The notes under the pieces are model-generated. The model did no database searches and was not told the origin of the DNA. It saw nothing but the letters and a program-made list of their open reading frames with translations. Source: [Clostridium] innocuum (lineage in GTDB: Bacteria; Bacillota_I; Bacilli_A; Erysipelotrichales; Erysipelotrichaceae). From it: DNA of 64,000 nt. The position numbers and the translations under genes are program-made. The DNA lies in NCBI GenBank assembly GCA_012317185.1, contig CP048838.1, forward strand, positions 2,914,001 to 2,978,000, in the 5' to 3' direction. This document shows positions 26,353 to 35,016 of the stretch, one piece after another; position 1 is the first letter of the stretch; the number at the start of each line of letters is the position of its first letter.

Positions 26353-26820
26353 TCATGAAAGTTTTTCAGTTTCTTTCATTTTCCGTCTGCGCTTCAGATA
26401 TAGAATAAGAGCAAGCAGACCCAGCCCGAGGGCACCACCTGCCGTATCAATCAAAACATCCTTGAGCTGTCCGCTTCTGCCAGGGACAAACAGCTGATGA
26501 AATTCATCCGTTGCCGCATAGGCAGCCGTAGCCGCCAGTGCCAGAAGCAGCCACGGCTCCTTTTTGTATTCCCGTATCGTAAGACCAAATAAAATGGCCA
26601 GTACCGCATATTCACTCATATGTGCCGCCTTGCGTACCAGAAAGCTTGTCATATCCCGAATGATTTCATTCCTCATGATATCCAGAGAGAATACAGCATC
26701 CAGAAGGTGCACAAAGAAATCGCTCATTTCCTGAGAATCATCCGCAACCTGTGCGGAGAACCAGAAAATTACAAGCATCCAGATAATGCACAGGATGGCA
26801 TAGCAGTGCTTCTTTTTCAT
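26353..26820 (-). CDS. VanZ family membrane protein
   Basis: A 155-residue protein with four membrane helices and the VanZ signatures RKAAHMSEYAVLAILF and ATDEFHQLFVPGRSGQLKDVLIDTAG. VanZ-like proteins are linked to low-level teicoplanin/lipoglycopeptide resistance in some bacteria; the biochemical role is unknown. The ATG at 26820 has AGGGTGA upstream and is preferred over 26841. Confidence 0.88.
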   Translation of the reverse strand: MKKKHCYAILCIIWMLVIFWFSAQVADDSQEMSDFFVHLLDAVFSLDIMRNEIIRDMTSFLVRKAAHMSEYAVLAILFGLTIREYKKEPWLLLALAATAAYAATDEFHQLFVPGRSGQLKDVLIDTAGGALGLGLLALILYLKRRRKMKETEKLS

Positions 26821-26910
26821 GCATATCACCCTGTGCATCATTATAGAATAAGATCGGTAAAAATACCAGTAAATTTTTACCTCAGCATCATGTTTATGGA
26901 TAGAGTCGTA

Positions 26911-28221
26911 TCATTTCTCCTGAGCATCCGATGGTATGGTATCCACGGTTTTAAAGTCATAGCCAAGATCCTTCATATTTTTGATAAAGGTATCCATCGC
27001 TTCATAATTCCCCTTATTGCTCGGATGCAGCAGATAAATCGCCCCCTCATGGTAATGCTCCATCATCGTCTTCAATGCCTCACTGCCCGAAACATCACTT
27101 GCATAATCGTAATAGGCATGACTCCAGAAATAATTGCTGTAACCAAGGTCCTTTACCAGCTTCATCGCACGCTCACTGCTTCCGCCCTTCGGAAAACGGA
27201 AAACCTTTTTCATCGGCTGCCCGGTAACCTCCATATACGTTTTTTCTGTCTCCGTAATCTCTGCAACAAATTTATCGATGCTGGAGGCATTCGCCAGTGT
27301 TGTCATATCGTAATGATGCCAGCTGTGATTTCCGATTACATTGCCATCCTGAACAAGCTGCCGGATGAAATCTGCTTCTGTTTTAATATAATTTCTGGTC
27401 AAAAAATAGGTTGCCTGCACATCATTCTTTTTCAGGACCTCCGCAATCTGCTTGATATAGGTGATATCATTGCCGCCCTCATCAAAGGTCAAATAAATTA
27501 CTTTTTCTTTTGGTCCCTGATAATAGGAATCGTATTTCTTTAACAGCTTTTCATCCTTGGCACCTGTTGTCCGCTGATGATCCTTGCTTTTATTAAACCA
27601 CCATTCCTCCATGGTGTTGTCATAGCTGTCATGATCATAATACAGCTTTGTATTCGTTGGATCAGCACATACCTGAACACTGCGCTTTACACTTGTGGTA
27701 TTGCCGCTGGCATCCTTTGCCGTATAGGTCAGCGTATACGTACCCTGTTTTTTCATATTTACACTGCCTTTTCGTTCCACGCTTTTGCTTACATCCCCGT
27801 CATAATTATCACTCGCCTGATAGCCCGGCTCCTGAAAGCTTCCATTTTCAAACACTCGGATAGACGAGCCGCCCTTCAAATTGATCTTCGGCGGTGTCGT
27901 ATCAATGACATTGACCTTGCGCTCCACTGTTTTCTGATATTTATCAAAGGTATAGGTCAGCGTATAGGTCCCCAGCTTCTTTGTATTCAGATTCCCCTCT
28001 ACCTTTACCTCATCACTGTAATCCGAAAAACGAAACCTTGCCCGGGCCCCCGGATCCTGAAAGCTGGTATTCACTTCCATCTCCATCGTCTTTGCACCGT
28101 TTAATGCCAATAGCGGCGTAAACAGTCCGCTGAAAAACAGCAGCTTTATCAGCAGGGCCGCCACCATGACCCCAATCAATCCCATAATTCCATATATAAT
28201 ATTCTTGCAGCGTCTGCTCAC
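26911..28221 (-). CDS. PdaA-like polysaccharide deacetylase with two Ig-like repeats
   Basis: A 436-residue extracellular membrane-anchored enzyme: N-terminal helix (about 8-38), two DUF5011-type Ig-like repeats (DTTPPKINLKGG, TYTLTYTAKDASGNT), then a NodB domain. NodB motif 1 is TFDEGG instead of TFDDGP and motif 2 is GNHSWHHYDM. The altered motif 1 is reminiscent of PdaA-type muramic-acid deacetylases (TFDNG). It probably deacetylates peptidoglycan. The start is taken as GTG at 28221 (GAGG 8 nt upstream); GTG/ATG codons at 28230/28227 sit inside or too close to the ribosome site. Confidence 0.82.
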   Translation of the reverse strand: MSRRCKNIIYGIMGLIGVMVAALLIKLLFFSGLFTPLLALNGAKTMEMEVNTSFQDPGARARFRFSDYSDEVKVEGNLNTKKLGTYTLTYTFDKYQKTVERKVNVIDTTPPKINLKGGSSIRVFENGSFQEPGYQASDNYDGDVSKSVERKGSVNMKKQGTYTLTYTAKDASGNTTSVKRSVQVCADPTNTKLYYDHDSYDNTMEEWWFNKSKDHQRTTGAKDEKLLKKYDSYYQGPKEKVIYLTFDEGGNDITYIKQIAEVLKKNDVQATYFLTRNYIKTEADFIRQLVQDGNVIGNHSWHHYDMTTLANASSIDKFVAEITETEKTYMEVTGQPMKKVFRFPKGGSSERAMKLVKDLGYSNYFWSHAYYDYASDVSGSEALKTMMEHYHEGAIYLLHPSNKGNYEAMDTFIKNMKDLGYDFKTVDTIPSDAQEK

Positions 28222-28608
28222 ATGCATCACCTCTACACTAACGATATGATATGCAGCCGTGATTTATGCCGTATAAAGGTATTGGATAACAATACTTATA
28301 GCAGCTGTTTCTTTGACAAATCCAGTCCCATACATTTGTAAGGAAACACACATGCAATATAGGAAAGCATCTAAAACTACATCCTGTAGCTGATGAAAAA
28401 TATCCGCTCCGCATACTGTATTCTGTAAATAACCATGAAATAATAAAACATATGGCAGGTGATGAGCATGAAGAAAATCCCCATTGGGTTGAAGGATTAC
28501 CGCAAGCTGAAGGAAGAAAACTATTATGTCGTGGATAAGAGCCTGATGATTAAAGAATTTATGGATCGGGGCAGCGAAGTCACCTTAATCACACGGCCAA
28601 GGCGCTTT

Positions 28609-28661
28609 CACCGAAATATTGCCGATACCTTTGGTATCCGACAAGAGGCGCGCTAGTAACG
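28609..28661 (+). repeat. Long (53-nt) structured insert in P-loop region, copy 1
   Basis: Sits between TTT and GGA of RRF^GKT. It contains GATACC-TTT-GGTATC, a perfect 6-bp hairpin. On the opposite strand it starts CGTT-ACT-AGCG. One C shorter than its 54-nt counterpart in copy 2; otherwise two substitutions. Confidence 0.75.
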
Positions 28662-28683
28662 GGAAAAACAATCAATATGAGTA

Positions 28684-28704
28684 GGCGCCTGCCCGCCCAT
28701 GGCG
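28684..28704 (-). repeat. Short structured insert, type A (21 nt), copy 1
   Basis: Opposite strand reads CGCC-ATG-GGCG then GGC-AGG-CGCC: the 20-nt type A element with one extra base. Removal gives AGT ATG CTG GCA (SMLA). Confidence 0.75.
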
Positions 28705-29074
28705 TGCTGGCAGAATTTTTTGATGTCACAAAGGATTCACGGGACATTTTCAAAGACACTGCCATTATGCAAACAGAATATGCAAGGGATATCAATTCAT
28801 ATCCGACTATTTTTCTATCCTTCGCAGATGCAAAGGGTGATAAGGATAATATCGTCATGCAGATGAAGCTCCAACTGTTAAAGGAATATAAAAAAAATGA
28901 GCAGGTACTTGAACATATCGATCGGTTTGAAAAGCCCGGATTTGATTTAGTTATGGATGGTATGTCCCATTTACAGGATGGCTCTTTACAGGCAGTTGTA
29001 AATGCTATCAGCTTTCTGATGACAAAATGCCATCAATATTACGGAAAACGGGTAATGCTGTTCATTGATGAATA

Positions 29075-29094
29075 GGCGCTGCCCTCCCATGGCG
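29075..29094 (-). repeat. Short structured insert, type A (20 nt), copy 1
   Basis: GGCGCTGCCCTCCCATGGCG on the coding strand, directly after GATGAATA, creating an in-frame TAG. The left flank matches the site at 44392-44411 and the right flank that at 44081-44100, as expected after recombination between two direct copies. Confidence 0.75.
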
Positions 29095-29127
29095 TGACGG
29101 GTACAATATGGGAGGCATCGACATCTA

Positions 29128-29147
29128 CACTGCTAGTGGGCAGAGCC
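29128..29147 (+). repeat. Short structured insert, type C (20 nt), copy 1
   Basis: CACTGCTAGTGGGCAGAGCC folds as CACT-GCT-AGTG plus GGC-AGA-GCC. Removal gives ATC TAT AAT CCA TGG (IYNPW). Confidence 0.78.
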
Positions 29148-29371
29148 TAATCCATGGTCAGTTATAAATTATCTGGATAGAAAGCAGTTAATTCCTTTCT
29201 GGGTGAATACCAGTTCAAATAAAATGATAAAAGCTGCTATGCGTGAGTGTGATAAAACCTTCAAAGAAGGATATGAAGAGCTGATCGAACGTGGGACGGT
29301 CACAGCTTTGGTTAATTATGAAGCATCGTTCTACGAAATCAAAAATACCAGCAGCCTTTTGGGATTGTTTG

Positions 29372-29391
29372 CGCCTCAAGCGGGCAGTGCC
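29372..29391 (+). repeat. Short structured insert, type B (20 nt), copy 1
   Basis: CGCCTCAAGCGGGCAGTGCC folds as CGCC-TCA-AGCG (one mismatch) plus GGC-AGT-GCC. Removal gives TTT GTG AAC GCC GGT TAC (FVNAGY). Confidence 0.78.
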
Positions 29392-29647
29392 TGAACGCCG
29401 GTTACCTGACAACAAAAACTACGCTGGATGCGTTAGAAGGCAGATATGTGTTAAGAATACCAAACAAGGAAATAAAAAGAGAATTCCAATCACTGACAGC
29501 CTATTATTTTCATACAGACGAAAGCAGTGTAACTATGCTGCTGGAGGATCTGTTACAAGGAAATCTGGAGAAGTTCGCCTTACGCTATCAAGCCATATTG
29601 GAGGATACTGCCAGCTATTATGACCTTATGAATGAAAACTCCTATCA

Positions 29648-29668
29648 GGCCCATTGGCCCGCAGTGCG
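29648..29668 (+). repeat. Short structured insert, type D (21 nt), unique to copy 1
   Basis: GGCC-CATT-GGCC followed by CGC-AGT-GCG. Absent at the same position of copy 2 (SYQTLLLGML there). Removal gives SYHTLLLGML. At 21 nt it does not shift the frame. Confidence 0.72.
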
Positions 29669-29978
29669 TACGTTACTTTTAGGTATGCTTATGCCTTTAG
29701 AAAACAGCTATAAGATCATCAGCAACCGTGAAAAGGGGCAGGGCAGATTTGATATTTGTTTAGAAAGCAGAAAGCAGGACAAACCATCCTTTCTTTTTGA
29801 ATTGAAGTATACAAAGGATGATTCTGTAAATCTTAAGAAACTGGCCATGCAGGGATATGAACAGATCTTTGCTAAGCAATATGATCATGGCTCGCATCAT
29901 GTGATACGAATCGGTCTTGCCCATCGCGGCAAACAGGTGGAATTATACCCAGAGAAATAATCTGTAATAACACGTAAA

Positions 29979-30008
29979 AACGCAGTCTGAGAGCAGGCTG
30001 CGTCTTTT
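29979..30008. terminator. Bidirectional terminator-like hairpin
   Basis: ACGCAG pairs with CTGCGT around a 12-nt loop, with A/T-rich tails on both sides. It lies between the converging AAA gene copy 1 and the flavoprotein gene. Confidence 0.6.
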
Positions 30009-30065
30009 ACTTATATCATGAATCTCTATCATGAGGATACTTCTTTCATACTTATGTCTACAAAT

Positions 30066-31673
30066 TTAATCACAAGCAGCTTCTTTTGTATAATGAAACA
30101 TTGCAATAATCTGCTCTGCACATCGGATACCGTCAATTGCCGCTGAAACGATTCCACCGGCATATCCCGCTCCTTCTCCGCAGGGATACAGTCCGGAAAC
30201 GGATAGACTCTGCAAATCCTCTTTCCCTCGTTCCAGGCGAACGGGGGAGCTGCTTCTTGTCTCCACTCCGGTCAAAACAGCATCTCCCATCGCAAAGCCC
30301 TTCAGTTTATGATCCATAGCAGTGATTGCCTCTTCCATTGCGCTTGTCACATAAGCAGGAAGCACCTCATGCAGATCACAGGGAGTTACACCCAGTGCAT
30401 AGCTTGGCTGAACACTGCCCATCGCTGTGCTTGCACGATGCTTCAGAAAATCTTCAACCCGCTGTGCAGGTGCACGATATGCTCCACCGCCAAGTACAAA
30501 CGCTTTCTTTTCCAATGCCTCCTGATAGGCGATTCCATCCAGTGCATGCTCCCCATAATCCTCCGGACGTATCTGTACAAGCAGCGCACTGTTGGCATTT
30601 TCCCGGTCACGGGCATGTTCACTCATTCCATTGACGACCACACCGCCTTCCATGGAAGTGGATGGAACGACGCTTCCCCCCGGACACATGCAGAAGGTAT
30701 AGACGCCACGGCCGTTGGATGCGGTATGTGTTAATCTGTATTCTGCCGCAGAAAGCCGCGGATGTCCGCAAAGCGTCTTATACTGCGCTTCGTTGATCAG
30801 CGTCTGTGGATGCTCAATTCTGGCACCGATTGCAAACGCCTTGGGATGCATGGTCACACCGCGCGCATGCAGCAGCCGGTAGGTATCCCGGGCGCTGTGT
30901 CCAATGGATAAAATTAACTGATCCACCGGTATTTCCTCATCGTTGACAACAATCCCGCGCAGCTCCCCCTGTTCAATTATCAAATCCTGCAGGCAGCTGG
31001 AAAAGTGCACCTCTCCACCCAGCGCTATGATTTCCTCGCGCAGGCGCTTCACAATGTCACGCAGCAGATCTGTTCCGATATGCGGATGTGCCGTATACAG
31101 TATATCCTGTGGCGCACCAAAGCGGACAAGCTCCTCCAGAACCTTATGTACACGCAGATCCTTGGAGCGGGTAGTCAGCTTTCCATCGGAAAACGTACCG
31201 GCTCCCCCCTCACCAAACTGCACATTGCTCTGCGGGTCCAGCTTACCGTTTTGCCAGAAATCCTCTACCCTCCTGACTCGATCCTCCACACACTGTCCGC
31301 GTTCAATAACAAGCGGACAGTAGCCCATCTGTGCCAGCAGCAGTGCCGCAAACATACCGGCAGGACCAAAGCCGACAACTACGGGACGATGCGTTAAGCC
31401 GATGACACCCTTTTTCGGATATGCATAACGGTACTCCTGCACGCGACTGACATCCTTAAAGTGCTTTCTAAGCACCTGCTCCTCATGCTTTACTCTGCAA
31501 TCAATGCAATATGTAAAATGCACATCCTTCGCCCTGCGAGCATCCAGACTCTCCCGATAGATTCTCCATGACAGCAGGTCTTCACTGGAGATATGGAGTT
31601 TGTTTATAATTTTAACCGGCAGCTGATCCAGTGATTCTGAAAGTGTCAGCTTGATTTGGTGTATACGCAGCAT
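30066..31673 (-). CDS. FAD-dependent oxidoreductase (COG2509 family)
   Basis: A 535-residue flavoprotein. The dinucleotide-binding motif is VVVGFGPAGMFAALLLA. Other COG2509 marks are QSNVQFGEGGAGTFSDGKLTTR and the C-terminal GLYPCGEGAGYAGGIVSAA. The physiological substrate of this family is unknown. It is the fifth gene downstream of murF and starts 14 nt after the membrane acyltransferase-like gene (AATAGGAGG upstream), so it appears to be in the same operon. Confidence 0.88.
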   Translation of the reverse strand: MLRIHQIKLTLSESLDQLPVKIINKLHISSEDLLSWRIYRESLDARRAKDVHFTYCIDCRVKHEEQVLRKHFKDVSRVQEYRYAYPKKGVIGLTHRPVVVGFGPAGMFAALLLAQMGYCPLVIERGQCVEDRVRRVEDFWQNGKLDPQSNVQFGEGGAGTFSDGKLTTRSKDLRVHKVLEELVRFGAPQDILYTAHPHIGTDLLRDIVKRLREEIIALGGEVHFSSCLQDLIIEQGELRGIVVNDEEIPVDQLILSIGHSARDTYRLLHARGVTMHPKAFAIGARIEHPQTLINEAQYKTLCGHPRLSAAEYRLTHTASNGRGVYTFCMCPGGSVVPSTSMEGGVVVNGMSEHARDRENANSALLVQIRPEDYGEHALDGIAYQEALEKKAFVLGGGAYRAPAQRVEDFLKHRASTAMGSVQPSYALGVTPCDLHEVLPAYVTSAMEEAITAMDHKLKGFAMGDAVLTGVETRSSSPVRLERGKEDLQSLSVSGLYPCGEGAGYAGGIVSAAIDGIRCAEQIIAMFHYTKEAACD

Positions 31674-31687
31674 GATATTCCTCCTAT

Positions 31688-32734
31688 TCAGGCATAAAGA
31701 TGCTTTAAAAACTTAACTTTTCTGGAACATATAATTATAAAGCAGGACATAATGAGCGTCAGCAGCATAACCAGTCCGTAAACAGCCAGAGAATTCATCA
31801 GCGGCCATACCCGAAGCAGCAGATTAACAAACATAATATGCATGACATAAATCAGCAGTGATAAAACACGCAGTGTCTTGTATACCTTGCTTTTCGGCAG
31901 ATGAATACGAAGCAATCCCAGAAACAGAAAGAACATACATGGCAGCAGCATGGCATACATACTTGTCAAATCATGCATGAAGCCGTTATCTTTCAGTGCG
32001 AAGCATTCCGCAAACAGCAGTCCGGCGCTGAGCAGGAATCCCAGCAGTACCTGCCAGTTTTTCAGGTACAGTGTCCGCTGTGCAAACAGGGCCCCCATAG
32101 CGATAAACATCACGCCGAAGAACAGGCCGTTGCGTGTTGTGGAAAATACCTGCAGATATGCCTGATATACGCTTTGTATCCCCGGAATCTGCATCAGATA
32201 ACCACCGTAAACATTACCAGCCATGCCGGTCAGATACAGGAGAAATCCAAAAAGAATCGTTTTGCCAAGACCCAGCTTAAAAAGGCAGATGTAAACAACA
32301 GGCACTGCAACCAGCAGCGCAGGCAGAAACCAGAGGTGGTAAAAGCTTCCGGTAAAAAAGAAATCACGAACGTACAGCAGCACACTGTTTACGGTAATAC
32401 CATCCTGCCCCTTCAACAGCAGATAGGTAAAGGGCAGATACAGAATGGTCCAGATGATATAGATTTTACAGAGCCTCCACAGATAGTGCTTCAGCTTTGC
32501 TTTGTTTTCGTAATCATTGTATTCGCGTTTGAAATCCAGCTTACGGAAAAACAGAAAGCCGCTCGCCACAAAGAAGAACGGTACCGCCAGTCTGGCCAGA
32601 ATCTGTACAAGGATAAAGTTGCCGGTGGCATCCACATCCAGCAGCGGCCCGGTGTGAATGCAGACCACCAGAAATGCACTGATGAATTTAGCAACATCCA
32701 GCGCGTAGTAAGTTTTTCGTTCCACGTTAATCAT
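31688..32734 (-). CDS. VanT-like membrane domain protein (acyltransferase-3 fold), separate from its racemase
   Basis: A 348-residue protein with about ten membrane helices of the acyltransferase-3 family. Several segments match the membrane half of VanT serine racemases: VPFFFVASGF, SFYHLWFLPALL, LYLTGMAGN and STTRNGLFFGVMFIAMG. In vancomycin-resistant enterococci of the VanC type this domain is fused to the racemase and helps D-Ser formation and serine uptake. Here it is a separate gene 38 nt after the racemase stop. The ATG at 32734 follows GAAGGG. The start at 32761 is rejected for lack of a ribosome site. Confidence 0.82.
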   Translation of the reverse strand: MINVERKTYYALDVAKFISAFLVVCIHTGPLLDVDATGNFILVQILARLAVPFFFVASGFLFFRKLDFKREYNDYENKAKLKHYLWRLCKIYIIWTILYLPFTYLLLKGQDGITVNSVLLYVRDFFFTGSFYHLWFLPALLVAVPVVYICLFKLGLGKTILFGFLLYLTGMAGNVYGGYLMQIPGIQSVYQAYLQVFSTTRNGLFFGVMFIAMGALFAQRTLYLKNWQVLLGFLLSAGLLFAECFALKDNGFMHDLTSMYAMLLPCMFFLFLGLLRIHLPKSKVYKTLRVLSLLIYVMHIMFVNLLLRVWPLMNSLAVYGLVMLLTLIMSCFIIICSRKVKFLKHLYA

Positions 32735-32772
32735 CCATCCCTTCTCTTGAAAAATAGCCACACCTGCTGTGG

Positions 32773-33939
32773 CTATTTGTATATTCTCGGTACCCGCTGT
32801 GAAATCCAGCAGAGTGTTTCATTGTTTATGGTATGTGCAAGTCTGCTGAGTTCATCAACGGAAAGAACCTCATCACCGTCACACCCGATCAGAGTAGCGA
32901 CATCGCCTTCACTCACACCATCAAGTCCGGTGATATCCACCATCATCTGATCCATACAGATATTGCCGATAATGGGAACACGCCTGCCATGCAGCAGCAC
33001 ACAGGCTCCCTGATTGGATACACTGCGCGGAAAACCATCCGCATATCCGACAGCCAGTGTTGCCACCCTCGTACAGACTTCCGCCTTGAAATGACGGCCG
33101 TAGCTGACCGTAACACCGGGCTGAATATCCTTTACCAGGGAAACATTTGCCTTCCATTCCATGATGGGCTGAAACTGCGGTGCCGTGCGAATTGCCAGTG
33201 CATCATCGCTGGTAACTCCCATCCATAATAGACCCGGACGTACATAATCATAATGCAGGTTCGGATAATTTAAAATTCCATAGCTGTTCTGCAGATGCGT
33301 TGTACCGGGGTCAATCCCTTCTGCACGCAAATCCGCCAGAACACGTTCAAACAACGCAATCTGGTGATTGGTGAAGGCACAATTTTCCTCATCCAGACAG
33401 TCACTGACACTGAAGTGGGAGAAAATACCGCAGACATCCAGATGCTCCAGACGGTACAGCGCTTTGATATCCTCGATATGATATGCATGATCCTGTGCGA
33501 TAATACCGATTCTGGACATACCGGTATCCACCTTGGCATGTGCTTTGACAACAACATTCTGCTCTTTAGCATATGCGTTCAGCTTTTCTGCATACTCCTT
33601 TGATACCAGCGTTTGGATCAGGGAAGCCTCGTTCAAATAATGAAAATGAACAGGCGGCGTATACCCCAGCACCAGAATCGGACTTTGGATGCCGTTTTCA
33701 CGCAGTCGAACGCCTTCGTCAACACTGCTTACTCCAAAAAAGTCAATCCCCTGCTGTTCCATCATTCGGGAGCATTCCACATCGCCGTGCCCATAGCCGT
33801 TCGCTTTGACGATTGCCATAATCTTGCTTGTAGAGGGAATCAGCTTCTGTACTTCCTTTATGTTATGTGAGATCCTGGTCAGATCAATTTCCAGCCAGGA
33901 ACGCGTATTGCTCTTCAGCACATTTTCCACCTTCTTCAT
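32773..33939 (-). CDS. VanT-like serine/alanine racemase (PLP, fold type III)
   Basis: A 388-residue alanine-racemase-fold enzyme. The PLP lysine is in AIVKANGYGHG (about Lys45) and the catalytic tyrosine in SYGRHFK. Its closest resemblance is to the racemase half of VanT: IDFFGVSSVDEGVRLREN, SPILVLGYT, HLQNSYGILNYPNLHYDYV. VanT makes D-Ser for peptidoglycan precursors with reduced vancomycin affinity. The ATG overlaps the ligase stop by 4 bases (ATGA), and the membrane VanT-like half follows. Ordinary alanine racemase activity cannot be excluded. Confidence 0.85.
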   Translation of the reverse strand: MKKVENVLKSNTRSWLEIDLTRISHNIKEVQKLIPSTSKIMAIVKANGYGHGDVECSRMMEQQGIDFFGVSSVDEGVRLRENGIQSPILVLGYTPPVHFHYLNEASLIQTLVSKEYAEKLNAYAKEQNVVVKAHAKVDTGMSRIGIIAQDHAYHIEDIKALYRLEHLDVCGIFSHFSVSDCLDEENCAFTNHQIALFERVLADLRAEGIDPGTTHLQNSYGILNYPNLHYDYVRPGLLWMGVTSDDALAIRTAPQFQPIMEWKANVSLVKDIQPGVTVSYGRHFKAEVCTRVATLAVGYADGFPRSVSNQGACVLLHGRRVPIIGNICMDQMMVDITGLDGVSEGDVATLIGCDGDEVLSVDELSRLAHTINNETLCWISQRVPRIYK

Positions 33940-35003
33940 TCTTCCATTGCCAGTGCAACAAGCTTGTCAATCAGTTCCGGAAACGGAATACCGGCCTCCT
34001 TCATCATAGTCGGATAACGGGAGGTGTCGGTAAAGCCAGGAATGGTATTGACTTCATTCAATATGATGGTATCCTCCGGTGTCACAAACATATCAACACG
34101 GGTCATTCCCTTGCAGTTCATGGCACGATATGCCTTTTTTGCGATTTCTCTTGCTTCCTCAAACAGCTTCGGACTGATTCGTGCCGGACAGTAGATATGG
34201 GAATCCACCATCTCATATTTCCCCTCATAATCGAAGAAAGGCGCAGCTGTTTCGATTTCATCCACACTGCCCGCAAAAAGCTCCTTGTTTCCCATCACAG
34301 CTACTCCGATTTCAAAGCCCTCAATGGTTGTTTCCAAAATAACCTTGCCCTTGCCGTCATGATAGAAGGCATCCTTCATCGCTTCCTCAAAGCCGTCAAA
34401 GGACTCCATCCTGTGAATTCCAAAGCTGCTTCCGGCATTGGCCGGCTTGATGAAAATCGGAAGTCCCAGCGTTTCCTTCGCATGTTCGTATACTTTGCGA
34501 TAATCCAAATCATCAGCCTCATATACACATACAAACGGGGCACACGAAATACCGGCATGCTCCATGACGATATGTGCCATTTCCTTATCCATACAGATCG
34601 CACTGCTCATGTGCCCGCAGCCGACGTATGGGATGCCACTCAGCTCAAACAAGCCCTGAATCGTTCCGTCCTCTCCGTTTTTTCCATGCAGAATCGGGAA
34701 GATGCAATCCACCTCAATGCGTGTAAAGGTTCCATCCGCATGCAGCTTCAAAAAGCCCCTGCAGCCTTCACTGCTGGACAATACACACGGTGTACAGTGC
34801 GCCTCACACAGCCAGGTATCATGCTCGATACCATCCACATCACCATCATATGCATACCATTTCCCATCCTTGCTGATTCCGATGAAAATAAGCTCATAGT
34901 GCTCTTTATTGATTTTGTGAATCAGACTTCCCGCAGAATGCAGGGAAACCGGGTATTCACTTGACTTTCCTCCGAATATAATCGCTAATTTTATCTTTTC
35001 CAT
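33936..35003 (-). CDS. D-alanine--D-alanine/D-serine ligase
   Basis: A 355-residue ATP-grasp ligase of the Ddl/VanC/VanG family. Seen are IIFGGKSSEYPVSLHSA, LHGKNGEDGTIQG, PIFIKPANAGSSFG, the omega-loop region FFDYEGKYEMVDSHIYCPARI and LNEVNTIPGF. The omega-loop wording (EGKY followed by an I-x-PARI end) resembles D-Ala-D-Ser ligases of the VanG/VanC type more than D-Ala-D-Lac ligases. With the VanT-like racemase next door, D-Ala-D-Ser synthesis is likely. Specificity is inference from motif and context. Confidence 0.85.
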   Translation of the reverse strand: MEKIKLAIIFGGKSSEYPVSLHSAGSLIHKINKEHYELIFIGISKDGKWYAYDGDVDGIEHDTWLCEAHCTPCVLSSSEGCRGFLKLHADGTFTRIEVDCIFPILHGKNGEDGTIQGLFELSGIPYVGCGHMSSAICMDKEMAHIVMEHAGISCAPFVCVYEADDLDYRKVYEHAKETLGLPIFIKPANAGSSFGIHRMESFDGFEEAMKDAFYHDGKGKVILETTIEGFEIGVAVMGNKELFAGSVDEIETAAPFFDYEGKYEMVDSHIYCPARISPKLFEEAREIAKKAYRAMNCKGMTRVDMFVTPEDTIILNEVNTIPGFTDTSRYPTMMKEAGIPFPELIDKLVALAMEE

Positions 35004-35016
35004 ATATATGTACTCC

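Larger units (their letters stand above)
28468..29960 (+). pseudogene. AAA-ATPase-like / PD-(D/E)XK nuclease family gene interrupted by six short structured elements (copy 1)
   Basis: Start ATG at 28468 (AGGTGATG upstream), KKIPIGLKDYRKL. The family is the AAA-ATPase-like (PF09820) plus PD-(D/E)XK_9 (PF08011) type: N-terminal LITRPRRF^GKT, LFIDEY, then nuclease-like FDICLES and FLFELKYTKD near the C-terminus. As written the frame is broken. Removing elements at 28609-28661, 28684-28704, 29075-29094, 29128-29147, 29372-29391 and 29648-29668 leaves 1338 nt, exactly 446 codons, and family-typical sequence at each junction (RRFGKTINMSMLAEFF; IDIYNPWSVINY; LFVNAGYLTT). Compared with copy 2, a 97-codon segment between LFIDEY and DGYNMGG is missing. 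It may be a decaying gene, or one whose inserts are dealt with after transcription; see findings. Confidence 0.7.

Noticed and set aside
28609..29668. Reading the repeated inserts as a CRISPR-like array or as sequencing error
   Set aside because: Spacing is irregular and set by codon positions, with conserved coding sequence between, so it is not CRISPR. Structured 20-nt inserts at homologous codons of two loci cannot be random sequencing error.
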